Positions 8,995 to 17,808 of a stretch of 64,000 nucleotides of DNA are shown here, one piece after another. Location of the stretch: the NCBI RefSeq assembly GCF_040049195.1, contig NZ_JBDZDL010000001.1; one strand, written 5' to 3'. Position numbers and translations under genes: made by a program. Within the stretch, counting starts at the first letter, position 1. Every line of letters starts with the position of its first letter. Below the pieces are notes generated by a model, which made no database searches, was not told where the DNA came from, and saw only the letters and a list, made by a program, of their open reading frames with translations. The stretch comes from NCEH01 sp040049195 (GTDB lineage: Bacteria; Pseudomonadota; Alphaproteobacteria; Rhizobiales; Xanthobacteraceae).

Positions 8995-9768
8995 TCAATG
9001 CGGGTCCGAGGCGAAGTATTCGCGCAGCTTGTCCGCAAGCTCCACGAACACTGGGTCGACGCGGGTGCGGCTGGTGCGGGGGCGTGGTAAGGGCACGTCC
9101 ACCACGTCGATGATCGAGCCGGGCCGGGGGGAGAACACCGCCACCTTGTCGGAGAGGAGAAGGGCCTCTTCGATGGAATGGGTGACCAACACCACGGTCT
9201 TCGCGCTGGCCTGCCAGATGCGCAGCAGTTCGAGATTCATGGATTCCCGCGTCAGCGCATCAAGTGCACCAAAGGGTTCGTCCATCAGCAGCACGTCTGG
9301 ATCGTGCATGAGCGACCGGGCGATGGCGGCACGCTGGCGCATGCCGCCGGACAATTCGTCCGGATAGCGGTCCATGAATTTTTCGAGGCCGACGAGCTGG
9401 AGAAGGTCCTTTGCCCGCGTCTCGGCTTCCTTGCGGTTCAGCTTCAATACTTCCGCGGGCACCAGCACGTTCTTGAGGATCGTGCGCCAGGGCAGCAGAA
9501 CCGGGGTCTGGAACACCAGGCCGGTGTCGCGGCGAGGACCCGAAATGGTCGTTCCGCGAATGGACAGGGTGCCGGAAGAGGCCTTTTCCAGGCCCGCGAT
9601 CATGCGGAGCAAGGTGCTTTTTCCGCATCCCGAGGGGCCGATGACGCAGACGAACTGCTTGTCTTCGATGTCCAGCGAGGTTTCCCGCAAGGCCTCGATC
9701 TGTTCGTTGGACCGTGACCGGAAGGTTTTGCTGACCTTCCGAATCGCGATTGCGGCCTGCCCGCTCAT
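8995..9768 (-). CDS. ABC transporter ATP-binding protein, SsuB/TauB type
   Basis: This 257-residue ATPase has Walker A GPSGCGKST, Q-loop QTPVLLPW, signature LSGGMRQR, Walker B DVLLMDEPF and the H-loop THSIEEA. It energises the importer formed with the downstream permease and the upstream binding protein. Its ATG overlaps the stop of the binding-protein gene by 4 bp, a sign of translational coupling. It belongs to the nitrate/sulfonate/bicarbonate importer group; substrate is not deducible. Confidence 0.9.
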   Translation of the reverse strand: MSGQAAIAIRKVSKTFRSRSNEQIEALRETSLDIEDKQFVCVIGPSGCGKSTLLRMIAGLEKASSGTLSIRGTTISGPRRDTGLVFQTPVLLPWRTILKNVLVPAEVLKLNRKEAETRAKDLLQLVGLEKFMDRYPDELSGGMRQRAAIARSLMHDPDVLLMDEPFGALDALTRESMNLELLRIWQASAKTVVLVTHSIEEALLLSDKVAVFSPRPGSIIDVVDVPLPRPRTSRTRVDPVFVELADKLREYFASDPH

Positions 9769-10826
9769 TTGTAGTCCTTCGCCTGGGCGATGATCGCCTT
9801 CTTATCGAACGCGTTGTAATATTCGACGAACTTGTTGGTGTAATACGTGCTCACATCAGGCTTAGACTTGATGAGGCCCGCGTTGTAGAAGAAGTCCTCC
9901 GTCTGGACCCATTCCTCGCGGGTGAAGGCGCCGAAGCGGGGATCGGCCCGGCCGTCGATCTTGTACTTGGCGAGGCGCGCTTCAAGGATGTGGATCGCTT
10001 CCTTCAGGGCCTGGTCTTCGGGGATGTTCGTGGGCTTGGAGGCGGGATACTTCTGCCAGTGGATGCGCACCGCCGCTTCCGGATTGGCGAGCGTGAACTG
10101 GGTGCCCATGGCGATGCCACGGCCCATCTTCTCGGCGACGGTCGGATTGGCGTTCACATAGTCCTCGTTGCCGAGCAGCATCAGGCTGAGCAGCTTGGAG
10201 GTTTCCGCCGTTTCGAAATGGCGGAACGCGAGGCCGTAATTCTCAAGCTGGGCGTAGCTCCAGTCCCACAAAGCAAGCGCGTCGACGCGGTTGGCCTTGA
10301 TGGCAGCGGCGGCCTGCGCGCCGAGGCCGATGGGCAGCCACTTCACGTCCTTCTCAGGATCGAAGCCGATCGAGCGCAGCATTGCCTTTGCCACAGGAAC
10401 CGCGCCGCTCGACAGGCTGACCACGCCGATGGTCTTGTCCTTCAAGTCTTTCAGCTGGGTAATGCCGCTGTCTTTCAGAACCGCGATCGTATAGATCGGC
10501 TCGCGCACATGATTATAGACCGCGATGATCTTCGCGCCGTCCTGGCGTCCGAAGAGCAAAGCTTCGGGGCTCGCCATGGTGAATTCGGCGGTGCCGGCGA
10601 TCACCAATTGAGCGGCGGCGGTGGACCCGCTGAAAGGTGAAACCTCCACGTCCAGTCCCTGCGACTTCCAGAAGCCCAGCGTCTCGGGCACCGAGGAATG
10701 CGGGGCTTCGGCCACCGTGGGGCTGGGCGAGGTGAGCAGATAGCGCACCTTGGTTTGAGCGGAGGCGGGCAGACAGGAGGCGACGAGCAAAAGGCCCGCA
10801 GCAAGACGTGCGTGAAGCGAAGACAT
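9765..10826 (-). CDS. ABC transporter substrate-binding protein, SsuA/NMT1-like
   Basis: This 353-residue periplasmic binding protein starts with a clear Sec signal peptide (LAAGLLLVASCLPASAQT, cleavage after SAQ or ASA). The mature part has the NMT1/THI5-like fold pattern (VPETLGFWKSQGLDVEVSPFSG and LVIAGTAEFTMASPEALLFG). It is the first gene of a six-gene minus-strand operon: binding protein, ATPase, permease, crotonase, acyl-CoA ligase, GntR. The ligand is unknown; the CoA-ligase context points to a carboxylic acid. Confidence 0.87.
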   Translation of the reverse strand: MSSLHARLAAGLLLVASCLPASAQTKVRYLLTSPSPTVAEAPHSSVPETLGFWKSQGLDVEVSPFSGSTAAAQLVIAGTAEFTMASPEALLFGRQDGAKIIAVYNHVREPIYTIAVLKDSGITQLKDLKDKTIGVVSLSSGAVPVAKAMLRSIGFDPEKDVKWLPIGLGAQAAAAIKANRVDALALWDWSYAQLENYGLAFRHFETAETSKLLSLMLLGNEDYVNANPTVAEKMGRGIAMGTQFTLANPEAAVRIHWQKYPASKPTNIPEDQALKEAIHILEARLAKYKIDGRADPRFGAFTREEWVQTEDFFYNAGLIKSKPDVSTYYTNKFVEYYNAFDKKAIIAQAKDYK

Positions 10827-10864
10827 TGATGCTACCTCTGGATGCGTTCTTCGACGCTGGTTTA

Positions 10865-10886
10865 GACTAGAAAACTAGTCATCTAG
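10865..10886. promoter_or_regulatory. Three CTAG boxes at 8-bp spacing; candidate GntR operator
   Basis: CTAG occurs at 10867, 10875 and 10883, each 8 bp apart. The first two form a perfect inverted repeat, GACTAG-AAAA-CTAGTC (10865-10880). The site is 39-60 bp upstream of the ATG of the importer operon, where an operator would sit. CTAG is generally rare in bacterial genomes, so a triple is unlikely by chance. The FCD regulator that ends the same operon is the obvious candidate binder, but this is inference. Confidence 0.5.
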
Positions 10887-11059
10887 ATTTGTGTCAAGAC
10901 GCTTTTTTCATCTTGCCTGCAAGTTTCTCGGGCGGGACCCGCGCCATGGCGCGCAGAGCGCCGATATTTCCCGCTGCAGGACGCTCCGCAGGATGCGCCG
11001 TCAGTCGTCCGATACGGGTCAATAAATTGAAAAATAATGATTTTTGTACCTCAAACAAA

Positions 11060-11089
11060 AAGAGGAGGCGACTGGCGTCACCCCCTCTT
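11060..11089 (-). terminator. Intrinsic terminator of the liv operon
   Basis: Read on the minus strand, about 95 nt after the livF stop, a hairpin with AAGAGG/CCTCTT outer stem and GAC/GTC inner pairs around a GCCA loop is followed by a T-rich tract (11052-11059). It fits Rho-independent termination of livHMGF. Confidence 0.75.
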
Positions 11090-11184
11090 CGAAACTCTCA
11101 TGGCCGATCACAAAGGTTCGGCGCGGTGCGCCGGCCCGCATTTTCATCGGGGCGCTCGACCACCCCGGTGATGGGCACGCCTGT

Positions 11185-11893
<709 letters not shown>

Positions 11894-11901
<8 letters not shown>

Positions 11902-12685
11902 GCTTCACCCCTTGGCCAAGGTAGGCCCGGATCACTTCGGGATCGCTCTGGATCTTGCTCGGCGGACCCTCCGCGATAATGCGTCCGTGGTTGAGCACGA
12001 CGATGCGGTCGGAAATGCCCATGACCATGGGCATATCGTGCTCCACGAGCAGGATCGTCACGCCGCGCGCGCGGATCTTCTGCAGGATCTTGATGAAGTT
12101 GGCCGTCTCCGTGGCGTTCATGCCGGAGACCGGCTCGTCCAGCAGCAAGGCCGATGGGTTTGCCGCCAACGCCAGGGCGACGCCCAGCAGGCGCTGGTCG
12201 CCATAGGGCAGGCTACCGCCCAATTCGTCTGCCTGATGTTCGATCCCCACGATGCGCAGGATTTCCCAGGCTTCCTGGCGCAGCTTCTCCTCCTCGCGCT
12301 TCTCCTTCGGCAGGCCCAGCAAGGTGCCGAAGAGGGTCGCGCGGTTACGCCGGTGCAGGCCGATCAGCGCGTTCTCGAACACCGTATTCTTGTCGAACAC
12401 GCTGGTGCGCTGGAACGTCCGCACAAGGCCGAGATTGGTCACCTGGTGTGGCTTCAGGCCGTTGAGCGAGGTGCCGCGAAACGTCACCTGCCCCTTGGTC
12501 GGCCGCAGAAACCCGGTGATGACGTTGAAGGCGGTGGTCTTGCCCGCCCCGTTGGGCCCGATGAGGCTGACCAGTTCCCCTTCCCGAACGTCGAAATTCA
12601 TGTCGGCAATGGCGACGAGCCCGCCGAAATGCACCGCCACATGCTCGATGGAAAGAGCGATCTTGGCTTTCGTGAAGGCGTTCAT
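11894..12685 (-). CDS. livG: Branched-chain-amino-acid-type ABC ATPase LivG
   Basis: This 263-residue ATPase has Walker A GPNGAGKTT, Walker B SALLLDEPVSGMNATET and a C-terminal BCA_ABC_TP extension ending near IRAYLGQGVKHA. The signature region reads GSLPYGDQRLLGVALAL rather than LSGGQ, which is common in LivG. I chose ATG 12685, which overlaps the livM stop by 4 bp; upstream in-frame codons have no family similarity. It is part of livHMGF. Confidence 0.92.
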
Positions 12686-13710
12686 GCCTGCTCTCCCTTC
12701 TCGGTCAGAGTGAGGGATGCGGGGGCTGACGGGGGCCTTGAGAACCAGCGCTCGATCGCCGGAACGATGCCCTGCGGCAGGATGAAGACGATCAGGATCA
12801 TCAGCACGCCATAGAGGATCCACTGCACCTCCGGCCCAACATATTCACGCAGCAGCACCGGCGCGATGCCGAAGATGAGGCCGCCGACCAGCGGACCGGC
12901 GAGCGTTCCCTTGCCGCCGGTGATCACCATGATGACCATGGTCACCGTATTGAGGAACATGAAGATCATGGGATCGATGATCTGAAGATAATGGGCGTAG
13001 AGCCCGCCCGCCGCGCCCGCCATGGCCGCCGAGATGATCGCCGCGAGCACGAGATAGCGCGTCACGTCGATGCCCACGGACATGGCGAGGGATTCGTTCT
13101 CGCGCAGCGCGATCATGGCCCGCCCATAGGGCGAGTTCACGATCCGCTTGATGATGGTGTAGCCCAGCGCGATGAAGAACAGCACCACGTAATAGTTTTG
13201 CCATTTCGCCCAGAGCGTCACGTAGCCGGTAAGGTCCGAGCCGAGGGTCAGCGGCGGAATGCCGGGCAGGGCCAGCGGGCCATTGGTGAGTTCGACCCAA
13301 TTGAGGGCGACGAGCCGCGTGACCTCGGCGAAACTCACTGTGACGATCACGAAATAGGCGCCGCGCACACGGAACGACAGCCGGCCGATGATGTAGCCGC
13401 AGAGCCCTGCGACAATGGTGCCGAGCAGGAGGCCGACCACCGCCGGCCATTGTCCATGCACGAACGTGTGGCCGAACAGCGTGACTTCAAAGCCAAGCGT
13501 CGTGAGCGCGCTGACATAGGCGCCGATGCCGAAAAAGGCGACGTGGCCGAGGCTCAGCTGCCCGGTATAGCCGAGCAGCAGGTTAAGGCTGAGCGCGGCC
13601 AGGATGAAGATGCCAGACACCACGAGCGTATGCAGGAAATACTGGTCTTTCAGCCACAGCGGGACGCAGGCGAAGAAGAGAATGACGAGATAAGGAAGAA
13701 GGCGTCTCAT
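12682..13710 (-). CDS. livM: Branched-chain-amino-acid-type ABC permease LivM
   Basis: This 342-residue membrane protein has about eight to ten hydrophobic segments and the family region LSLNLLLGYTGQLSLGHVAFFGIGAYVSAL. A second conserved stretch (GKGTLAGPLVGGLIFG) contacts the ATPase. It overlaps livH and livG by 4 bp each, so the operon is tightly coupled. It forms the membrane pore with LivH. Confidence 0.93.
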   Translation of the reverse strand: MRRLLPYLVILFFACVPLWLKDQYFLHTLVVSGIFILAALSLNLLLGYTGQLSLGHVAFFGIGAYVSALTTLGFEVTLFGHTFVHGQWPAVVGLLLGTIVAGLCGYIIGRLSFRVRGAYFVIVTVSFAEVTRLVALNWVELTNGPLALPGIPPLTLGSDLTGYVTLWAKWQNYYVVLFFIALGYTIIKRIVNSPYGRAMIALRENESLAMSVGIDVTRYLVLAAIISAAMAGAAGGLYAHYLQIIDPMIFMFLNTVTMVIMVITGGKGTLAGPLVGGLIFGIAPVLLREYVGPEVQWILYGVLMILIVFILPQGIVPAIERWFSRPPSAPASLTLTEKGEQA

Positions 13711-14579
13711 CCGATACGCTCCACGCGCGCGAACAGGCCGGTGGGCCGGAACAGAAGAACCAGGATGATGATGATGAAGCCCATGGCGTCGCGATAGCCC
13801 GACGAGATGTAGCCGGCGCCTAATTCCTCGACGAACGCGAGGATGAACCCGCCGATGGTGGCGCCCGAAATGCTGCCCAGCCCGCCAAGAATGACGATGG
13901 CGAAGGCCTTCAGCGAGGCGAGGTCGCCCATGGTGGGCGTTACCACGAACACCGGGCCGAGAAGCGCGCCCGCCGCCGCGGCGAGGCTCGATCCGAGCGC
14001 GAAGGTCATGGTGTAGACAAGGTTGATGTTCACGCCCATCAGGGCCGCGGTGCTGCTGTCCTGGAAGGTAGCGCGCATGGCTTTGCCGAGCTTGGTGCGG
14101 TTGATGAGGGCGTAGGTTGCCGCGATCAGCGCCAAAGCGAGGCCCAGCACCAGCAGGCGCAGCCAGGAGAGCGAGACCGGGCCGATCACCAGCGGTTCGG
14201 TGGGCAGCGGCGAGGGGATGGATTTTGCGACGCTGCCCCAGGTAAGCGTCTCCACATTCTGCAGCACGATCCAGGCGCCGATCATCAGCAGCATGGTCGT
14301 ATCGATGTCGGCGTTGCGCTTCGGCCGCAGCAGGATCAGTTCGATGATCGCGCCGAGCACCAGCCCGGCGAAGATCGCGAAGCCGATGGCCAGGAAGAAG
14401 TTCAGGCCCAGCATGCCTGCCACGAAATACATCATGTAGGCACCGAGCGCGTAGAGTTCACCGTGGGTGAAGTTCACCACGCGCATGATGCCGAAGATCA
14501 GCGTCAGCCCGATGCCCAGCAGGGCATAGGTGCCGCCCATGATGAGGGCATTGGCAAAATGTTGCAGCAACTGGTCCAT
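13707..14579 (-). CDS. livH: Branched-chain-amino-acid-type ABC permease LivH
   Basis: This 290-residue permease begins MDQLLQHFANALIMGGTYALLGIGL, a typical LivH start, with AGGAG about 6 nt upstream; longer upstream in-frame sequence is not family-like. It contains the conserved GELYALGAYMMYF and LGGLGSISGATIGGF segments. It is the first gene of livHMGF. About 295 bp upstream is a perfect 9-bp inverted repeat whose core is shared with the promoter region of the PLP-enzyme operon at 22051, so the transporter and catabolic genes may be co-regulated. Confidence 0.93.
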   Translation of the reverse strand: MDQLLQHFANALIMGGTYALLGIGLTLIFGIMRVVNFTHGELYALGAYMMYFVAGMLGLNFFLAIGFAIFAGLVLGAIIELILLRPKRNADIDTTMLLMIGAWIVLQNVETLTWGSVAKSIPSPLPTEPLVIGPVSLSWLRLLVLGLALALIAATYALINRTKLGKAMRATFQDSSTAALMGVNINLVYTMTFALGSSLAAAAGALLGPVFVVTPTMGDLASLKAFAIVILGGLGSISGATIGGFILAFVEELGAGYISSGYRDAMGFIIIILVLLFRPTGLFARVERIG

Positions 14580-14946
14580 GACCGCTCCTACTGGGGGCTT
14601 CGCTGCATTTCGCGTTGCACGCGCACGAAGACGCACGAGGCGGGCGAAACCCATTGAACGGGAGAAGCTGAGGGAGGAGGAGGACCGACCTGCCGTCAAT
14701 TTCCCACTGAAGGTATCCGGCATCCTTGACTGTGAAACAGCGGCGCCGGTTATTGTTTTTTACTTCCTTCCCAGAATGTGTGCGACCAAGTTGCGCGCTG
14801 GACGGCGGCAGATTCACACAGAAAACTTCGAAGAAAGCGCGTCTTTCGTATCGTCCGCACGGCGATACTAAAACGTATTATTATTAGCACAATAATACGA
14901 GTGGCCGCGCGGATTTCAAGTCCCGCAGCGGCATGGACACCGAATT
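14580..14946. other. Intergenic region upstream of livH
   Basis: No gene is supported between the ammonia-lyase stop and the livH start. The region is less GC-rich than its flanks near 14740-14900. It contains the inverted repeat at 14874-14899. A livH promoter is expected but no clear -35/-10 pair was identified. Confidence 0.55.
14874..14899. promoter_or_regulatory. Perfect 9-bp inverted repeat with core shared with 22109-22124
   Basis: CGTATTATT (14874-14882) and AATAATACG (14891-14899) are exact complements around an 8-bp spacer. The internal 16-mer TATTATTAGCACAATA (14879-14894) matches 22109-22124 at 15 of 16 positions and in the same orientation relative to the downstream minus-strand genes. 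A repressor or activator of the surrounding catabolic genes is the likely binder. Confidence 0.6.
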
Positions 14947-16161
14947 CTACGCGGAAACCCGCGCAGCGTCAGGCCTGCCGAGAATCTCCGCAGGGGAGGC
15001 GCCGACGATTGCGGCGTAGCGGCCCGCATCGGTGGCGCCTTCGGTGTTGATCACGAACACGCGGGAGCTATCGTCGATCCCGAGCCCGGCCCGCAGACGC
15101 TCGTTTTTCGCCACCTGAATGAGCCCGGCGAGGCCCGCCCCGCCGCTTTCGCCCGAGACGATCGCCGGGTCGCCGGGCAGCGGCCGAGCGAGGCGACGCA
15201 TCACGTCCTCGGCATCGGCCTCGTCCACGGTCATGAAGGCATCGGCGGTACGCGACAGAATGCGCCATGCCACCAGCGAGGGCTCATAGCATTCCAGCAT
15301 CGCCATGATGGTGGGTTGGCCCGCTTCGATTTTCACCGGCTGCCCGGCCCTGGCGCTTTCGAACAGGCAGGCTGCGCGGGCTGGCTCCACGACGATGAAG
15401 CACGGACGCGCCTCTCCGTAAATCACGGCCAGATGTCCGGCCACTGCCGCCGCGAGGCCGCCGACACCGGCCTGCATGAACACATGGGTCGGCTTTTCCG
15501 GCATCGCGGCGAGGGCTTCGCGTATCATCGCCGTGTAGCCCTGCATCACGAGGCCGGGAATGCGCTCGTAGCCCGGCCAGGACGTATCGGAGACGACGAT
15601 CCAGCTTTCGGCGGCACATTTGCGCGCGGCTTCCTCCACCGCGTCGTCATAGGTGCCGGGCACGTGGATCATGTGCGCACCGAAGCGGGCGATGGCCTCC
15701 ACGCGGTCGGCACTGACACCGGAATGCACGAAGATCGCAGCCGTTGCCCCGACCAGTTGCGCCCCGGCGGCAACCGAGCGGCCGTGGTTGCCGTCAGTCG
15801 CGCAGCCCACCGTCATGGTCTGCGCAATCGCGCGAATTTCGGGCGTGAGCAGTTCGGAAATGTCCACAGAGCGGCCGAGCCGGCGGCCCGCTTCCTCCAG
15901 TACCAGGCGGATCACCGCATAGGAGCCGCCGAGCGCCTTGAAGCTTCCGAGCCCGAGGCGTGTGCTTTCATCCTTCACAGCGATGGAGGCGACCTTCAGT
16001 TCACGGGCAAGCGCTGGCAGAAAATGAAGCTGGGTTGGTACATGCTCGGGCCGGCGGCCGAGGAAACGCTCCACCTCATCCGCCGCCGCCAGGGACAGGC
16101 ATTCGGCGTCCTGTGGGTCCAGCGGACGGTCGTGGTCGGGATGTGCATTGGGAATAAGCAT
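14947..16161 (-). CDS. dpaL: Diaminopropionate ammonia-lyase family PLP enzyme
   Basis: This 404-residue fold-type II PLP enzyme matches diaminopropionate ammonia-lyase (YgeX/DpaL), which converts 2,3-diaminopropionate to pyruvate and ammonia by C-alpha and C-beta nitrogen elimination. The Schiff-base lysine is K75 in LGSFKALGGSYA. Other hallmarks are TDGNHGRSVAAGAQ, MQAGVGGLAAAVAGH and SGESGGAGLAGL. An AAGGA site precedes the ATG. It lies between an M20 deacylase gene (upstream, separated by a terminator) and livH. In E. coli, ygeX also sits beside an M20 gene (ygeY) in a cluster with a molybdenum hydroxylase, a parallel seen here. The true substrate could be a different beta-N-substituted alanine. 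Confidence 0.88.
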   Translation of the reverse strand: MLIPNAHPDHDRPLDPQDAECLSLAAADEVERFLGRRPEHVPTQLHFLPALARELKVASIAVKDESTRLGLGSFKALGGSYAVIRLVLEEAGRRLGRSVDISELLTPEIRAIAQTMTVGCATDGNHGRSVAAGAQLVGATAAIFVHSGVSADRVEAIARFGAHMIHVPGTYDDAVEEAARKCAAESWIVVSDTSWPGYERIPGLVMQGYTAMIREALAAMPEKPTHVFMQAGVGGLAAAVAGHLAVIYGEARPCFIVVEPARAACLFESARAGQPVKIEAGQPTIMAMLECYEPSLVAWRILSRTADAFMTVDEADAEDVMRRLARPLPGDPAIVSGESGGAGLAGLIQVAKNERLRAGLGIDDSSRVFVINTEGATDAGRYAAIVGASPAEILGRPDAARVSA

Positions 16162-16233
16162 GCCGCGTCCTTGTGCTCTTGATGCAACGTTAGTGTGCCA
16201 AGAGAAGGTACGGGGCTCTAAATCCGGGTCTCA

Positions 16234-16252
16234 AATGCAATCTTGTTGCGTT
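16234..16252. promoter_or_regulatory. Imperfect inverted repeat upstream of the ammonia-lyase
   Basis: AATGCAA (16234-16240) and TTGCGTT (16246-16252) pair with one mismatch around a 5-bp spacer, about 75-90 bp upstream of the ammonia-lyase start. It is a weak operator candidate; the Lrp/AsnC or GntR proteins of the island could bind it. Confidence 0.3.
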
Positions 16253-16381
16253 TGACGCCGGGGAAGATGCGTTTTGTCTTAAGCAAGCAAGGGGTGGTGG
16301 ATTGGGCCGAAGGGCCCTGCCGCATCAGCCCGCAAAGTGCGAGAGAAGCGGCAGAGGCGCTGACGTGACGCTCAAAGAAAA

Positions 16382-16405
16382 CGGCCGGCTCTTTCGAACC
16401 GGCCG
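16382..16405 (-). terminator. Intrinsic terminator after the M20 deacylase gene
   Basis: On the minus strand, about 30 nt after the M20 stop, CGGCCGG/CCGGCCG arms close a 10-nt loop and are followed by GTTTTCTTT (16373-16381). This is a strong Rho-independent terminator and separates the ammonia-lyase from the M20 transcript. Confidence 0.85.
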
Positions 16406-16435
16406 CCGAACGTCAGACTGCGTGAAGCTGTCGCG

Positions 16436-17710
16436 TCACTTCTTCTCCACGCCGCACCAATCGTAAATGCTCAGCGCCATGACCTTGATGGCGGTGATGT
16501 AATCCTCGATCGACACATATTCGTCGTTCGAGTGCATCACGGCCGTGGAGCCGGGTCCGAAGATCACGGTGGGCGTATCGGCATAGAGGTTCAGGAAGCG
16601 GGTATCCGCCGCGCCCTGACGACCGGAAATGATCGGCTGGTGGCCGGTGAGTTCCGTGTAGGTCTTGCTGACGATGTCCACGATGGGATGGTCGCGGGGG
16701 ATTTCGGACGCTTGCGCGTCATAGCCCACGAACCGCACGACCGGCGGATGGTCCTTCATCCAGGGATCGCGGGCGGCATGCTCGGCGATCTTCTTCACCA
16801 GGCTCTGCTTGACGCCCTCATGGTCCTCGCCCGGCACGGTGCCGATGGAGCCCTTGAGAAGGCAGGTGGCGGGGAAAGCGCTCGGATAATTGCCGGCCTG
16901 GAAGCTGCCGACGATACAGGGCAGAGAATCCAGCGCATTGGGATAGAGCGGATGGGTGACGGTGGCCACGCGCTCGTCTTCCAATTCCTGCACCGCGGCG
17001 GCGATCTTGTTGCCGAGCGTGATGCCAGAAATGCCCTTGTAGCGTTGCTGGATGCCGGCGGGCTTGCCGTTGATCTCGATCTCGAACCAGATGCGGCCGA
17101 TGCAGGCCGGCTGCACGTGCAGGTCGCTGGTCTCGCCGGAAATACCTGCGTCCGCCTTATAGCCGCGGATCACGGTGTCGAGCGTGCCGTGGCCGCTGAC
17201 TTCCTCGTCGATGACGACGTTGATGTAGACGTCGCCTTTGGGCTGGAGGCCGAGTTCCTTCATGAACTCCACCGCCATGATGTGGCTGGCGACACCGCTC
17301 TTCATGTCGGCGGAGCCGCGCCCGTAGATGCGGCCGTCCCGGATGAGGCCGGACCAGGGATTGTCGCTCCAGCCTTCGCCGTTGCCCACCGGGATCACAT
17401 CGGTATGGCCGTTCAGCAGCAGCGAGCGTCCGCCGCCGGCGCCCTTGAAGGTGGCGACGATGTTCGGGCGGTTCTCATAGCCGCGGTCGACGGGGCGATA
17501 ACCGGGATGCTTCTTCAGCTCCTCCCAGTCGGTTTCCCACATGTCGACGTCGAGGCCGATGTTGGTCATGTATTCGTTGAGGAAATTCTGGATCGCGGCT
17601 TCGTCGCCGGTCACGCTCGGGATGGTGATCATCTTCTGCAGGAAGGCGATCGCCTTGTCGCGATTGGCGTCGATTGTGTCCAGAAGGGCCTGACGGTTCG
17701 GGTCGCTCAT
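16436..17710 (-). CDS. M20-family peptidase/deacylase (ArgE/DapE type)
   Basis: This 424-residue cytosolic metallohydrolase removes acyl or aminoacyl groups from amino acids in known relatives. Metal-site motifs are LLLNGHTDVIPVG, YGRGSADMKSGV, VVIDEEVSGHGT and a C-terminal FGPGSTAVMHSNDEYV. The dimerisation domain starts at GRIWFEIEINGKPAG. I chose ATG 17710 (MSDPNRQ); upstream in-frame sequence is low-quality coding. It follows the LLM oxidoreductase gene after a strong hairpin and precedes the ammonia-lyase. The context suggests it deacylates an N-acyl amino acid or opens a related amide before lyase cleavage; this is inference. Confidence 0.88.
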   Translation of the reverse strand: MSDPNRQALLDTIDANRDKAIAFLQKMITIPSVTGDEAAIQNFLNEYMTNIGLDVDMWETDWEELKKHPGYRPVDRGYENRPNIVATFKGAGGGRSLLLNGHTDVIPVGNGEGWSDNPWSGLIRDGRIYGRGSADMKSGVASHIMAVEFMKELGLQPKGDVYINVVIDEEVSGHGTLDTVIRGYKADAGISGETSDLHVQPACIGRIWFEIEINGKPAGIQQRYKGISGITLGNKIAAAVQELEDERVATVTHPLYPNALDSLPCIVGSFQAGNYPSAFPATCLLKGSIGTVPGEDHEGVKQSLVKKIAEHAARDPWMKDHPPVVRFVGYDAQASEIPRDHPIVDIVSKTYTELTGHQPIISGRQGAADTRFLNLYADTPTVIFGPGSTAVMHSNDEYVSIEDYITAIKVMALSIYDWCGVEKK

Positions 17711-17773
17711 TGCACTGTCTCCGGAAAGTTTTGTTGCGCCGGCTCGCGGCGGTGTCCAGATGCAAAAGAAAAT

Positions 17774-17795
17774 GCCCCCGGGAGGCCCCGGGGGC
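17774..17795 (-). terminator. Intrinsic terminator between the LLM and M20 genes
   Basis: On the minus strand, 13 nt after the LLM stop, GCCCCCGG/CCGGGGGC arms with a 6-nt loop are followed by ATTTTCTTTTG. It should end or strongly attenuate the PLP-enzyme/CoA-transferase/LLM transcript before the M20 gene, whose own promoter space is only about 63 bp. Confidence 0.85.
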
Positions 17796-17808
17796 TTGAG
17801 GCGCCGCC

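Larger units (their letters stand above)
10827..11184. other. Intergenic region between the liv operon end and the Ssu-type operon start
   Basis: No gene is supported here. It holds the livF terminator hairpin (11060-11089), an AT-rich block (about 11017-11060), and the CTAG-repeat operator candidate (10865-10886) about 40 bp upstream of the binding-protein start. The promoter for the importer operon should lie between about 10840 and 11050. Confidence 0.6.

Noticed and set aside
8182..10826. Taurine or alkanesulfonate utilisation operon
   Set aside because: Only the transporter type fits; no TauD or SsuD-like desulfonating enzyme is nearby, and the co-encoded crotonase and acyl-CoA ligase point to an acid.
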